From assembly GCA_022414725.1 (NCBI GenBank), contig CM039462.1, positions 178,804,098 through 178,868,097 on the forward strand: a stretch of 64,000 nt of DNA, given 5' to 3'. The notes beneath the pieces were generated by a model. It searched no databases. It had not been told where the DNA came from and was given only the letters and a program-made list of their open reading frames with translations. Shown here one piece after another: positions 33,776 to 45,239 of this stretch; within the stretch, counting starts at the first letter, position 1, and every line of letters begins with the position of its first letter. This DNA is from Microglena sp. YARC. Its lineage: Eukaryota; Chlorophyta; Chlorophyceae; Chlamydomonadales; Chlamydomonadaceae. The position numbers were made by a program, and so were the translations under genes.

Positions 33776-34552
33776 CAATAAACACACTGCCACTCTATCA
33801 GGCTGCAACTATAAATTAGAAAAGGGAACGGACCAAGTTGCGAGATTTGTTTGGGTAGCCACATGGCATGTTTGCGGGTAGATATGGAGTACATATCCAT
33901 GAGAGGTAGAGCTGCCAGGTGTGATTTAGCCTATCTGGCTACCCCTGGACTGTACAAATATTTACACACTGAAATAAGCTTATCAATGCTGTTGAAAATC
34001 GCAAATACTTACTTTCCAGGGACTGACTCAAGCTGTCTGTCAGATACTCGGATGATCCGCTAAGAAATCAAATGTACAGATATCGTTATATATTATTATG
34101 GCGATGCTCGATTCCTCGAATCCTCTAATTATCCGTTTTCTAATTTTTTGATTTTGACTGTTATCTTAGTCTTTATTAGTTTTACATCTAGTTATATTTT
34201 TTAACTAGAAACCTTAGTTGAATAGCTGTAACTTATCAAACCCGTTATATATTAGTAGGATATCCAGTAGTCCAGAGTACTTAGGGTTCTATCGCTCTAG
34301 GCATTTTACAACTCCATATGATGATGTTTTGTGCATGTGTATTCATTCGTTTTTATTAAAAACCATTCAGTAATAACAGCAGTTGACATGTACAAGGCCG
34401 AGGAGATAAGCGCGAGGAATCCAGGTTCACATGGATGGAAACCCTAACCGGTACGCTTTCTTCTGTGTGTATTACCCTCTTGGCGGTTTGTAACAACATC
34501 TATATTTATATCATCAAATACCGGTATAAGCACGAGCAATCCAGGTGCACGT

Positions 34553-34748
34553 CATAGCTTTTCTTTTCGGCTACCAGTAGCAGCTTCTAGGCAGCTCCCT
34601 AACTCACCCACTGCCCCAAACACATATTGACATATATCAACTGTCTAGAGTATTGATGACGTAAGTGTCTAGGTGCAATAGACTGCGCCTGGTTTGCTTT
34701 GATAGGCTGGCAGGGGAGCTGCTGCTCGTAGCTGAACATAAAAGCTAG
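34553..34748. mobile_element. Long-TIR MITE (Mutator-like), copy 1
   Basis: The ends carry inverted repeats (TAGCTTTTCTTTTCGGC...AGCAGCTTCTAGGCAGC, complemented at the right end). It is flanked by 9-base near-duplicates GGTGCACGT (34544-34552) and GGTGTACGT (34749-34757). It is related to 56631-56830. Long inverted repeats and a 9-bp duplication fit Mutator-like MITEs. Confidence 0.65.
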
Positions 34749-34999
34749 GGTGTACGTACAACGTAGTAGGAATTTACCCCCCCCCCCCCTCCCCCCCCCC
34801 CCCCCATACATGCACAACGATATATTCCTCTACTCTATTCTTTGATGTTTCAACTTCACACACTTCGAACGTAAAATTATCCACAGATACCTCCAACCCC
34901 CACATAGCTGCCACGCCTGCCCTCCATCTCAACATCGGTGCCGCACCTGCCCCTCGTCCCACCACAGCCACGCATGCTCGCCCCCACGGCACACCACAG

Positions 35000-35190
35000 C
35001 CGTGCAAGCCCACAGCACAGCCATACGTGACATGTGCTGCGGGCATGCCCACCCCCATAGCACAGTCATGCATGCCCCACCCCACAGCACAGCACAGCTA
35101 TGCATGCATGCACACCCCCACAGCACAGCCATGCATGCCCAATCCCACAGCACAGCACAGCCGTGCATGCCCACCCCCACAGCACAGCAC
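35000..35190. repeat. CAGCACAGCCATGCATG array
   Basis: Five or so units of about 30 bases with CCCACAGCACAGCC and CATGCATGCCC. Confidence 0.85.
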
Positions 35191-35990
35191 AGCCAAGGTG
35201 CAATTCAAGGCGCGGAACGGGGCGCCGAAAGTCCGCATACTTCTTTGGAGGTGCCGAAATGGGTTTGAAGGCTCGTTACGCAAGCTGCCAACCATGCATG
35301 CATGTGAGGTACACCTCATCACAGGTCCCGATCGCACAGTTCGCCATGGACTGCCCTGACGTTGTCGGGTCCCTGGCTTGAATGGCAGGCGTTTAGCGTA
35401 GGTTCAAGAATGTTAAAATTTCGAAGTCCGCGTCATCAGAGAATGTTCCATAGGATCAATTGATTGCAAAAGTCAATGTGCTAGGGGAAATTAGCTGGCC
35501 GGTGGCGCACATCAGCGCATCCAAGTGACTCCGGGGAAAACCACGGGGAAAACCATGTGGAAAACGTTGAAACCAGGGGAGAAACCAGGGGAGAAACCAC
35601 GGGGAAAACACACCAAACATGTGTGATGCGTTTGATACGTGTGTAATACACCAACCAGCTACGCACCATCTTCGCACCTACGGGAAAACAAAAACCTTAT
35701 TCGCGACTTTCGTACACACCGCGCACTCACCACTCGCTGCACCACAAACAGGGGGGGCCACCGACTCCAAACGCAGCCCAACGGTAGCATCCCGGAAGGG
35801 CCATCGACGCCCAACCGAAGCGTCCCAGAAGGGCCAACGACGGCCCAACCGTCGCGTTGACGGATCCCCTCCATTTTCTCATCGAGGTGAGAAGCTCCCG
35901 GATCGTCAATCGTGTCAGACCTGCCTCAGTTTGTCGTGTCTGTCAGTGTCTGTCGTGTCTGCCCGCTGTACCCATGGCCGACGCCCGCGC
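35172..35990 (+). repeat. Dispersed repeat R4 blocks
   Basis: Two blocks, 35172-35265 (AAGGTGCAATTCAAGGCG, AAAGTCCGCAT) and 35878-35990 (GAAGCTCCCGGATCGTC, CCTCAGTTTGTCGTGTCTG), recur joined and in inverse orientation at 46628-46845. Block order differs between the two places. Confidence 0.6.
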
Positions 35991-36658
35991 CCGGCCTCCA
36001 GTGAACGGAGACCGTTCTGTCTGTGTCGCGCCGATTTGTCTTGAGTAGCCAGCACCCCTCTGTAGTAGTCCACGAGCCGAGCGCTTGGCGCTAGCCTTCA
36101 AGCCTCCCAGCGCACAGTCTCGCACGGTTTCCACGGTTCCTCCCACAGCGTGCGGTTCGTCCCTGTCCAGCGGCGTCCCCGAGCTTGACCGGTGTTTTCT
36201 AGTTGAGGAGTCCCCAGCCAGTTGGGTGTCCCTAGCTCGAACCGCTCCTCCGTGCTCGGTCCTCGATGCACCTCGATCCTCCATCATTGTGCTTCGCGAC
36301 GGTGCATGCAGTTTGAATGAGAAAGGTCGGCAAGCTTGCCAGTGTTTCTTGCTGCTTGCTTTCCTCCCCCCCCCACCCCCCACCTCCAAACCCCCACCCC
36401 CCAACCCCCTACGAAATAAAGACGAACCACACTGACAAGGTACCTGTATCCGTATTGATGAATCCTGTCGTCTCACCCCCGCCTGCAATTGCTCAGGACC
36501 CTGTCTAGCTATCTGCTTGCTCTCTTGCTGCTGCCCTAGCTCTCTGTCTCGACCCTTGCCAACTAGGGCCCCTGCTTGCCCACTGCTCTGGCTGATCAAC
36601 ATCCACTCTGCTTAGGTGGCACATGCGCACTTTCTCAGACCACACATATTTTTGCCAC

Positions 36659-38454
36659 ATGCAGATGATGCCCTTCAAAGCTTCCGCAATGCCCTGGGCT
36701 TTCATGGTTCTCCTTTTGGCTGCCAGCGCCAATGGTGCAGGCCGTATGTTGCAACAAGGTGCTAGCGCTGGCGGTGGCAGTGTGGAAGTCAAGCTGCCAC
36801 CCACCAGCGGTACTGCCAAGTCTCCACCTACAGTCGAGCTTGGAGATGCAGAGGCTTTCACTGTGCTCTCCTATGCGACAGTGACGAACACGGTGGGTAG
36901 CTAGTGCGCTGCATGCAACTGCGATGGCTAATCATAAAATATTTGTAATGCTAACGCCTGGTGGGGCGCGGTATTGAAGGAGCCCCATCTTACAGTGTTA
37001 GGCAGTGGGCTGGTTCTTTACCTGGACTAAGCTACCATGGCGGTTGACAGCGACTTAGAAAACTGAAGCGCACGTGTAGGGATTCGAAGCCGACACCTAT
37101 GCTTGTATACTAGCTGACCTTCATATGGTGGAGCCTGTATGGTCCCTGGTTCATTAACTGCCCAAGATCACATTTGCTGCAAGCATCCTGTTTGCCTTGT
37201 ACATGTACAACTGCTGCCTCGTTGCCTCACAGTTGTGTGAGTAGGGTGTAGGAGTTATATTCTGCCTTGTACATGTACAATCTGCTGCCTCGGGAGTGTT
37301 GGGGTGGTATTCTGCCTTGTACATCACCCCTCAGTAGGGGTTATATTCTGCCATGTACATGTACAATCTACTGCTTCGGGGTCTCATAGTTGTGTGAGTA
37401 GGGTGATATTTCCATCACTTTCCACTACTCATGACTGTGCTCTGCTCATTCCCGCTGTTTCGTAGGGTCCAACTGACATCGGTGGGTATATTGGTGTCGC
37501 CGCCGGCTCAGCTGTTACAGGCGAAGACACTATGACCTACACATACTCCGACACCACCGCATTCCCCAACGGTGGCCGTGCAAACACCTCCTACGCTGCA
37601 TCAGCCAAGTTAGATGTTACGACAGCTTACAATGACGCTGCGAGCCGTACAGCCAATGTGGTCAACATCAATCAAGTTGATGTGGGAGGGCTCACCTTCA
37701 CCCCCGGTTTGTACAAGACCACCACGGCGCTGGAGGTCTCAGCAGGCGACTTGACCCTATCAGGCGAAGGCAATTCAAGCGGCGTGTTCATTTTCCAGAT
37801 CAAGACGACTTTTGAAGTGAGTGTACAGAATGCATGTGTCATACAAATACGTCAGTCAGTCCATTATGCATCCTATCTGTTGCTCAGCTTGAATTGAATG
37901 TGCATATATAATGTGTGTAGCAGCGAAGTATATTAAACAGTTCACTGGTCCATTCTATCTGTTGCTCTGAAGTGAGTGTACATACATAATGGGTGTGCCA
38001 TGAAAATAAATCAGAATGCTCACTGACCCATCCTATCTGTTGCTGTAAATGAGCCTTTGAAAAATGAAATATCTGTCGCTGTAAATGCCCCTTTAAGGGG
38101 GTTGTTATTGCCCCCCTGATTATGCCATCGACGGAGGAACAGCTGCTAACTATATATTCCTTTCCCTCATGTTCCCAGGTGAGGACTGGTCGCAAGATAA
38201 TCCTGACTAATCAGGCCCAAGCCTGTAATGTCTTCTGGCAGCTAGGCAGTGCTGGTCTATTTGAGGTTGACTCCGAGGTGGTGGGCACCGTCCTGGGAGA
38301 GTCCAAGGTGGTTCTCCAGACTCGTGCCAAGATTGAGGGCCGCTTGTTCTCCAACAATGCAGCTGTCACCCTGGACAGCAACGAGGTTGATTTCCCGGAT
38401 GAGGAAACTGGAACCGGTATTATTAACCCTGGGCCAATAGTCATTAATCCATAA
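36659..38454 (+). CDS. Ice-binding protein, DUF3494 family, intact
   Basis: Three exons: 36659-36892, 37466-37816 and 38179-38454. All junctions are phase 0 with GT-AG introns, giving about 286 residues. The N-terminus (PWAFMVLLLAASANGAG) is a signal peptide, so the protein should be secreted. The rest matches the DUF3494 beta-solenoid ice-binding fold: AEAFTVL near the start, GPTDIGGYIGVAAGSAVTG, LTFTPGLYKTTTAL, GDLTLSGEGNSSGVFIFQI, NQAQACNVFWQLGS and GRLFSNNAAVTLDSNEV. In polar algae, fungi and bacteria these proteins bind ice and limit recrystallisation; activity here is inferred. ATGs at 36623 and 36665 are alternative starts. Intron 1 carries a SINE that the paralogue at 47984 lacks. Confidence 0.93.
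36946..37112 (-). mobile_element. SINE copy in ice-binding gene intron 1
   Basis: Minus-oriented body and tail (AACGCCTGGTGGGGCGC, CCATGGCGGTTGACAGC), with a B-box-like GGCTTCGAATCCC near 37079-37090. The head is truncated. The paralogous intron (48359-48604) has no such insert, so it arrived after the gene duplication or was lost from the other copy. Confidence 0.75.
37190..37410 (+). repeat. Tandem repeat in ice-binding gene intron 1
   Basis: Three to four units containing TGCCTTGTACATGTACAA and TGCTGCCTCG, with GTGTGAGTAGGG between. A single unit is present in the paralogue near 48498-48535. Confidence 0.85.
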
Positions 38455-39699
38455 AGACTAAGTGATCATGTTGAAATCAAGCGTGAAGGGAATATATATT
38501 GAGTTCCCGGAGTGCTGGCCTGATGATGACTGGATAAAGACTGCTGTCTGTTTGTTGCAATGGATATGGATGTGAGTACTCCAGTTCATCGTAGGAAAAG
38601 TGTGGTAGTGCGCAGCGCGTAGCATGTGCAATTTACGTTGGGTGCATATTTGGCATTGTGCATTGGCATTTTGCGACTCTGTTCAAAGCTATTATCAAGT
38701 GCATATGTGGCGGCCTGTCCTTTCGATTGATTGATTTCCATTTGGTGGGTAGACTTCCTGACAGATTTATTCTTTGCTATTATCAAATGAAGTTGAGTGC
38801 GGTATGTCAGGGTGAGACTGTGAGTGGTCCATTGGTGATAGGTGCCATAGGTGAGTCTCGATTGGTCCGTTTAACCATGTGGAGTCAAGTGTACTCAACA
38901 GTGTTACGTAGGAACATTTCTCATTTGGTGATACAAACCCGATTGTTTTTCTGGTCAACCAATAGTCTGACGATAATATCTCTGTTATCCTCAAACTGGT
39001 GGTTAAAGTATTGGATAAAAACCAGTGCAGAAGTTGGTTAGTTAGGTATTTGACTTCTAATAGATATTTGGTGACCATTGCATCATGAGTTGAATACTTT
39101 CGTAAACCCTATGGTTTGGACAGATCCAACTCAAATATCCTGGGTCAGTTCCGCGGACCCATATTGTTGACGGTTATGTAGCGGTTTTGTACCACTACAC
39201 CTCAATTGTTCTGCTATTGTACCGTTGTAGCGGTATTGTACCACTACACCTCAATTGTTCTGCTATTGTTCAATTGTACTGCTATTGTACCGTTGTAGTG
39301 GTTTTCATCGGTACATGACGGAGACTAAGTTTTAGCCTTCACGGTGTAGATGTCCACCAATGTGCTTCTGTAGCATAGTACGGGCAGCAGGTATGTCATC
39401 CCACTGCTGCTCCCTATTTATATAATACTATACAACGAGCTTCCTACCATGTAACGTATTATACTATGCAACTTCCTCTCTACTCTGCTAACAAGTCTGT
39501 GCTACGCAGACCCGCACAGGATATGGACCCTGTCACGGGATGATATGATTTGCTCTTACTGCACTACGGCAGTAGACAATGTTGCAGGACAGCTACACCA
39601 AAGATAATTCAACACTTTTTCAACTCCATTTCTATTTTGAGTTATTGACCCGCAAGGGACCCGACTTCCAGGTGACCCTTAGGGGCACCCTACTGTTTC
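38455..39699 (+). other. 3' flank of ice-binding gene, duplicated
   Basis: No gene. Large parts correspond to 53815-54900 downstream of the second ice-binding gene (for example TAGGAACATTTCTCATTTGG and CAATGTTGCAGGACAGC). The duplicated segment therefore includes more than 1 kb of 3' flank. 39180-39300 has a short tandem repeat (TTGTACCACTACACCTC). Confidence 0.7.
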
Positions 39700-40275
39700 G
39701 CGTCTCCATTGCATAGGTCTAAGCCCCCTAGGGACCGGCCAACTGATAAATGCACACGTCCCATTGTCCCTTTGAAGGATTTAGTGTGCCACCTATGTGA
39801 TTGTGAAACCGATCAAGATGAACACCATATGTTCAATTCTCGCAGCGGTCGGATAACCTTGGAGCGCCCTTTTTCACTTACGGATCTCAGGGTTGTGGAC
39901 GGGACGTGGTGTCTTCATTTGTCGTTTCCCTCCTGTAGTCCTGTCCTGTGGACTCTAGGGACCTGGAGCATTTCTAAAATTCTGAAAATCGCATCTCCGT
40001 GCCTCTTGCAGCTCATTTCATCGGCTCATTGTGCTTGATGACAAGGAAATCTGCTGCTCTAGTACCTGCAGGTTGCGCAGTAGTAACTGTAACCTCTGGA
40101 GTAATCTGCCTGCATGGAACTTGGGGGAGTCAGTGAGCTATTAAGTTCATTAGCCTTACAGGCCACCAAGTCGAATAATAATGCCATGCTATATTAATTC
40201 TTCACCCTCCAAATTTTAAATTGTTCGGATAGGTAAGCAACAGCTTGTGCATCTTTCACCAAGGAGGCTGACATT
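39700..40275 (+). repeat. Dispersed repeat R5, copy A
   Basis: Corresponds in inverse orientation to 43805-44400. Shared blocks include GTGGACTCTAGGGACCTGG, GCTCATTTCATCGGCTCATT and ACCAAGGAGGCTGACATTGC. A B-box-like GTTCAATTCTCGC / GTTCGATTCCCG lies in each copy, suggesting a tRNA-related retroposon, but no ends were defined. Confidence 0.65.
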
Positions 40276-40339
40276 GCTACTTGTCTCACATGAACCCACC
40301 CCCTGGGCCGACTTCCAGAGGACCCACCAGGACCCCCTA

Positions 40340-40885
40340 CTATTTCCACCTTGCTGCTCCCCATCGACACGCATGCACATGGACATCTCCTCCCCATGCT
40401 GCTCCCCGTGCTGCTCACCATCGACACGCATGCACATGAACAAACACACACACACATATATACACATGCACACATCACACAGACACACACGCACACACAC
40501 GGACACACGCACACACTCAGACACACGCACACACTCAGACACACAGCACGCATACACACACAAACGCGCACACATGGATACACACACAAGCACACACACA
40601 TACATACATACACACACAGACACACGCAAACACGCATACACACACACGCACAAACACCCACACCCACACACAGACACATACCCGCACACACACACATACA
40701 CACACACACGCACGCACGCACACACACATACACACACGCATACACATGCACTCAGGCACACCCACACATACACACACACTCACACACAAACAAACACGCA
40801 CACGCACACACATTCATCTACACACACACGGGCAGCATGGGGCGGAGATGTCAATGTGCATGCGTGTCGATGGGGAGCAACATTT
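40340..40885. repeat. CA array enclosed by an inverted repeat
   Basis: A (CA)n/(CACACG)n tract (40440-40830) is flanked by inverted copies of a 45-50 base segment: GCTCCCCATCGACACGC...CATGGACATCTCC on the left (40350-40400) and its complement on the right (40836-40885). A second direct copy of the left arm lies at 40405-40440. Confidence 0.8.
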
Positions 40886-41284
40886 GATGCTTTGGGGCCA
40901 GTGCAATCACCAGGGCTCATAATCAGTATCACATGCGAAGAACTATTCCGCGCCACCCTGTTCATCTTGGAATTGAAAAGATGACTCGGAGAACGATCCT
41001 CTGTTCCTTGCGACGTGTACGTGCATCAGACGTAGCGGACGCTGCCCCCCTGGAGAACGGGCGATGGCGGGTCTGGAAGGTTCTCCCCAGCCATGGATAC
41101 CCAAATACCCAGCAAGGGAACAAGGAACACAGCATACAGCAGAAATAACATAGTTTCGCAAAGAAACAGAAAAAGGCATTAGGAAGCAAACAAATATGAA
41201 AGCGAAATCGAAAAGCAGAAATTAAAAGGTCGAACCTGTTCATGGGCGCACTACAATCGCGTTACTTTCGATGCGTACTGCCCT
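40886..41284. other. No gene recognised
   Basis: Unremarkable sequence between the CA array and the palindromic minisatellite. No conserved frame. Confidence 0.4.
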
Positions 41285-42270
41285 ATCTGTCTGTCTCACC
41301 CCCCCTAAAATAGGGGGTCCTTGCTGGTGGAGGGTCTGTACCCCTAAATTATTGGGTGCTTCCAGGTCGAGGTTACCTACTAAAGTCGAGGGGCTCTACC
41401 TACTAAATTAGTAGGTGCTTCCTGTTCGAATGCCTGCACCCACTAAATTAGTGGGTCCTTGCTGGTGGGGGGTCTGTACCCACTAAATTAGTGGGTGCTG
41501 TCTATTCGAGGGTCTGTACCCACTAAATTAGTGGGTGCTGTCTGGTCGAGGGTCTGTACCCACTAAATTAGTGGGTGCTTGGTGGTCGAGGGGCTCTACC
41601 CACTAAATTAGTGGGTGCTGTCTGCTCGAGGGGCCCTACCCACTAAATTAGTGGGTGCCTGGTGGTGGAGGGTCTCTACCTACTAAATTAGTGGGTGCTT
41701 GGTGTTTGACACTTTGACGCGTGACTGACAAAAAAAAACTGTCAAAATTCCATTACCACTAAATTTGTGGGTAGATTTTCCATTCCTACTAAATTAGTAG
41801 GTCTCTTAGCTGCTGGTGGGGGGTCACTACCCACTAAATTAGTTGTTGGTTGCTGGTGAAGGGTCACTACCCACTAAATTTGTGGGTGGTTGCTGGTGGA
41901 GGGTCACTACCTACTAAATTAGTCGGTGCTTGCTGGTGAGGGGTCGCTACCCACTAAATTAGTTGGTGGTTGCTGGTGGGGGGTCACTACCCACTAAATT
42001 AGTAGTTGGTTGCTGGTGAAGGGTCACTACCCACTAAATTAGTTGGTGGTTGCTGGTGAAGGGTCACTACCCACTAAATTAGTTGTTTGTTGTTGGTGGG
42101 GGGTAACCACACCCTAAATTAGTGGGTGGTTGCTGGTGAAGGGTCACTACCCACTAAATTTGTGGGTGGTTGCTGGTCGAGGTGCTCTGCCCACCAAATT
42201 GTCCTGCGATTTCATAACCACTAAATTTGTGGGTAGAATTTCAAAACTACTAAATTTGGGGGTAGCTTAT
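41285..42270. repeat. Palindromic 40-bp minisatellite
   Basis: About 22 units. Each is centred on ACCCACTAAATTAGTGGGT, a 9-bp inverted repeat around one A, followed by a GC-richer linker (GCTGTCTGGTCGAGGGTCTG or GGTTGCTGGTGAAGGGTC). Variants with changed arms include CCTACTAA/TTAGTAGG (41393, 41763) and CCCCCTA/TAGGGGG (41301). In the second half many units have a mismatched arm (TTAGTTGGT). Confidence 0.9.
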
Positions 42271-42287
42271 CGAACAACCTAGTTACT

Positions 42288-42385
42288 AAAGCGCACCCCC
42301 GTAAGGAGTCGAACCCCGCAATAGTTCGACCCCGCAACAGTTCAAGTTCAAGTTCTACCATTGAGCCAGTCGTCGAAACGGGATA
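42288..42385 (-). mobile_element. SINE head fragment
   Basis: On the minus strand: CCCGTTTCGACGACTGG, then A-box CTCAATGGTAGAAC and B-box GGGTTCGACTCC, with small internal duplications (TTGAACTTGAAC; GGGGTCGAACTATTGC). The family body is absent. Confidence 0.6.
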
Positions 42386-43804
42386 ACCCATGCGATACTA
42401 TTCTGTACGGCAAGGTCTTCGTACTAGCCATGCTATGGTGTGGTGTCTATTCTAGCCGTGTTGCATCTGATTGCATTCTGTACTCAGGAGTCTGATGTAA
42501 TAGCAGGATTTTTTTCGTTTTTGAAGCCCCCATTTCCATAGCTATTATGCTTCCGGAGCCATCTGGCTAGTCTCCGTTTGTAGCTATTCATAGCTGATCT
42601 CAATTTGGCTTCTTGCAACATTCTAACTTATAATTTAACTTGGTCGAGGACGGCCGAGCTTATAGCCATTCAGGTGATGATTTGGGAAGCACACTTTGTA
42701 CTTCGGACTTGGTTCCCAGAATCTCAGGCCAATCATCGAGAATTCTCGCGAGAATTCTCAGATTTCCAGGCCAAATTCTTGAGTTCGTGTACGAACTCCG
42801 GGTTCTTCAGAAACCTTGAACCCAAATCATCCGCTGAATTGCTATAAGTGGATCTAGGTCTGTTCTAGGTTTCCCCCCAATACACACACACTCCATAAGT
42901 TCAGATGATTTATACCCTGCACTACTGCTTACCCCCACCACTCTCCAGTCTCCACCAGAACCTTGCCCTTCTCCCCCCACCCCCACCACCACCACACACA
43001 CCACGACCCAACCACCCACCAACATGCACATACTCCCCTCCTCCCACCAATCTTCCTACCGACCTTGCGCTTCATTTACGGCGAGCTTTGATCATGCAGT
43101 AAGACAAAGACCAGGTTGCGAATTCAGCCTACCTGATTGAACCGAGTTGCGAAGTGTTGATTCCGCTCAGTGTACCGGAACTGCGTAATCACAAATCTAA
43201 ACGCCTAGAGCTTCTGCTTTGCGCGCAGTTACCCACTCAGTTGGGGTTTTAAGCTTTCCAATCGAGTCAATCGGCCTACGCAAGTTAACTCAGTGCATGG
43301 CCTTCAATACATATGTTTGGCCATGACCCATAGGGGGAACAGTCTTCCTCTTATCAGGGAGCATCCTTGAAATATTCGACAGTTAAGAATGTGATATTGT
43401 CCTTGAGAACAGCAACGAGGCTGCAGCTCGCACTCGACCCCTCTTATGTAACTACCAGAATGGGTTTGACCTCTACTAAACAGCGAGAATTACCACGGGT
43501 GCGGGACCCTAGTTGGTCGAACGCGTTGACAGCTCAGCACTCGCTAGATCGGTAAGCCTTCGACTAGGATAGAGCCCGGATAGAGCCCTCAAACAACACA
43601 GTGAGACACTGGGACAAAGCGTGTGACATTCTGTTCACAGTTATGCGCAATTGTTATCGCCTGTGTTACCGGTATGTAATTCAAATCATCGCACCCATCC
43701 TAAATATCGAATATTTGGCACCCAACAGGCCTACGCGCCCGGCGCCCTTTTGATGTAAAATAGTAGAGGGCCCTGGCGGGTCCCCTGGAGGTCGGCCACG
43801 GGGG
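42386..43804. other. No gene recognised
   Basis: Short frames only. A CCACCAC-rich stretch at 42940-43040. Nothing with family motifs. Confidence 0.4.
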
Positions 43805-43884
43805 TGGTGTAATGTTCGTCAGCAGTGGCAGCCTCCTTGGTGATGGATGCACAAGCAGTTGCTTACTTACCCGTTCAATTTAAT

Positions 43885-43932
<48 letters not shown>

Positions 43933-44400
43933 CAAGAATCTATGTAGCATGGCATGGCATTATTATTCAACTTGGTGCCCTGTAAGGCTAATGAACTTAT
44001 TAGCTCACTGACTTCCCGAAGTTCCATGGAGGCAGGTGCAGCAACTCCCGAGGCTACAGGTGCTACTTCGCAACCTGCAGGAACTAGTGCGAAAGAGCAG
44101 ATTTCCTTGGCAAGCACAATGCGCTGATGTAATGAGCTACGAGAGTCACGAAGAAGCGAATTCTTCAAGGGGAAAACGTAGACGTGCTCCAGGTCCCTAG
44201 ACTGAGTCCACAGGACAGGAGGGAAACGAAAAATGAAAACGCCGCGTCCACAGTCCGCAACCCTGAGATACGTACGCGAAAAAGTGCCCTCAGAGGTAAT
44301 CCGCCCCCGACGGGAATCGAACACGAGTCGGTAAGATTTCAGGCCAGTCAGATTGACCGGCAATCGTGACCGGCGTTCTTGGGAAATGTGAAGATTTGAT
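43805..44400 (-). repeat. Dispersed repeat R5, copy B
   Basis: Inverse copy of 39700-40275. It contains a G-run of about 42 bases (43889-43931) where copy A has ordinary sequence. The 233-codon minus-strand frame (43932-44633) spans most of it, but has no family motif and is not conserved in copy A, so it is not called as a gene. Confidence 0.65.
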
Positions 44401-45239
44401 GATGTGAAAAACAGCACGATTTCGCGTAAGTATCGCATAGGTCTGTCCCTGAAATTCAAATGTATATGTAGGTTTCTGGCCTCTCTGTTTTCGGCTGGCC
44501 TCCCCCTTTCCTTCATGGGGTGTCTATGGTTATCATCCTTGACACTCCGGTCCTTTTCTGCAAGTTGGCTGTGTCGGGTTGTCTTGTGCTTTCTTCCTTT
44601 GAGGGCATTATCGCTGCATATTAAGGTGCTCATAGCGCATGCCCTTGGGTGGTATTTAGTTCTTTTAGTTTGGCCTTCCTCTCTTGTGGTTGGTGGGCTT
44701 GGTGTTCTGGATTGCTTACTTTTGCATCCCTCCCCTTTCCGCTCTCCTTTACGCCTCTAGTTTGTTTCCTTTTGGGGGACTTGACCTAGTTTGTTTTCAG
44801 GTTTGTGGGGGTGCCTTCAAAACCCTCGTGCTTCCGTGTTATAAAATTGGATGGTCGGCAGGCTGTGCTGCTGTCCAGTCTCGGCAGTGATTTGCTGAGT
44901 TTATGTAACGAACCCTCTCTCTCTCTATATATATATATGCCGCGAATCAGTGGCCCTGTTGTTTCGCACACCTGTCTTCCTTCAGGTTAACAGTCGTCTC
45001 ATTATTCCAGGCCCGACGCTCGAGTCGGCATAGACTCACGGCTGTGCCCAAGGCAAGGTGATCTACACGTCGTTTTCAACGCGCTGGAAGGATGGGTGGA
45101 GCACGTTCGCAGCGTTATAGGAAGGGCTCCATTCAAATGAGTAAGGTCGCAGGAATATTGAAGACTAGGTAAGCAGCTTTGGCGACAGGTTGGACAAGCT
45201 TGTGGGCAGAGTGCCTGGAGGAGCGAAGGTTCGTTACCA
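44401..45239. other. No gene recognised
   Basis: T-rich plus strand with (CT)n(TA)n near 44910-44940. No supported gene. Confidence 0.4.

Larger units (their letters stand above)
33126..36658. other. Intergenic region between divergent genes
   Basis: Lies between the minus-strand YigZ/IMPACT gene and the plus-strand ice-binding gene, so both promoters should be here. It contains a C23 run (33390-33412), a SINE fragment (33713), a MITE (34553-34748), poly-C near 34780-34805, a CAGCACAGCC array (35000-35190) and a dispersed repeat (35172-35990). No TATA box or further gene is confidently visible. A 141-codon frame at 35619-36044 has no family match. Confidence 0.5.

Noticed and set aside
35619..36044. 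141-codon plus-strand frame before the ice-binding gene
   Set aside because: It overlaps repeat R4 and several competing frames, and has no motif or supporting splice context.
43932..44633. 233-codon minus-strand frame
   Set aside because: It spans a dispersed repeat, is not open in the second copy, and shows no recognisable motif.
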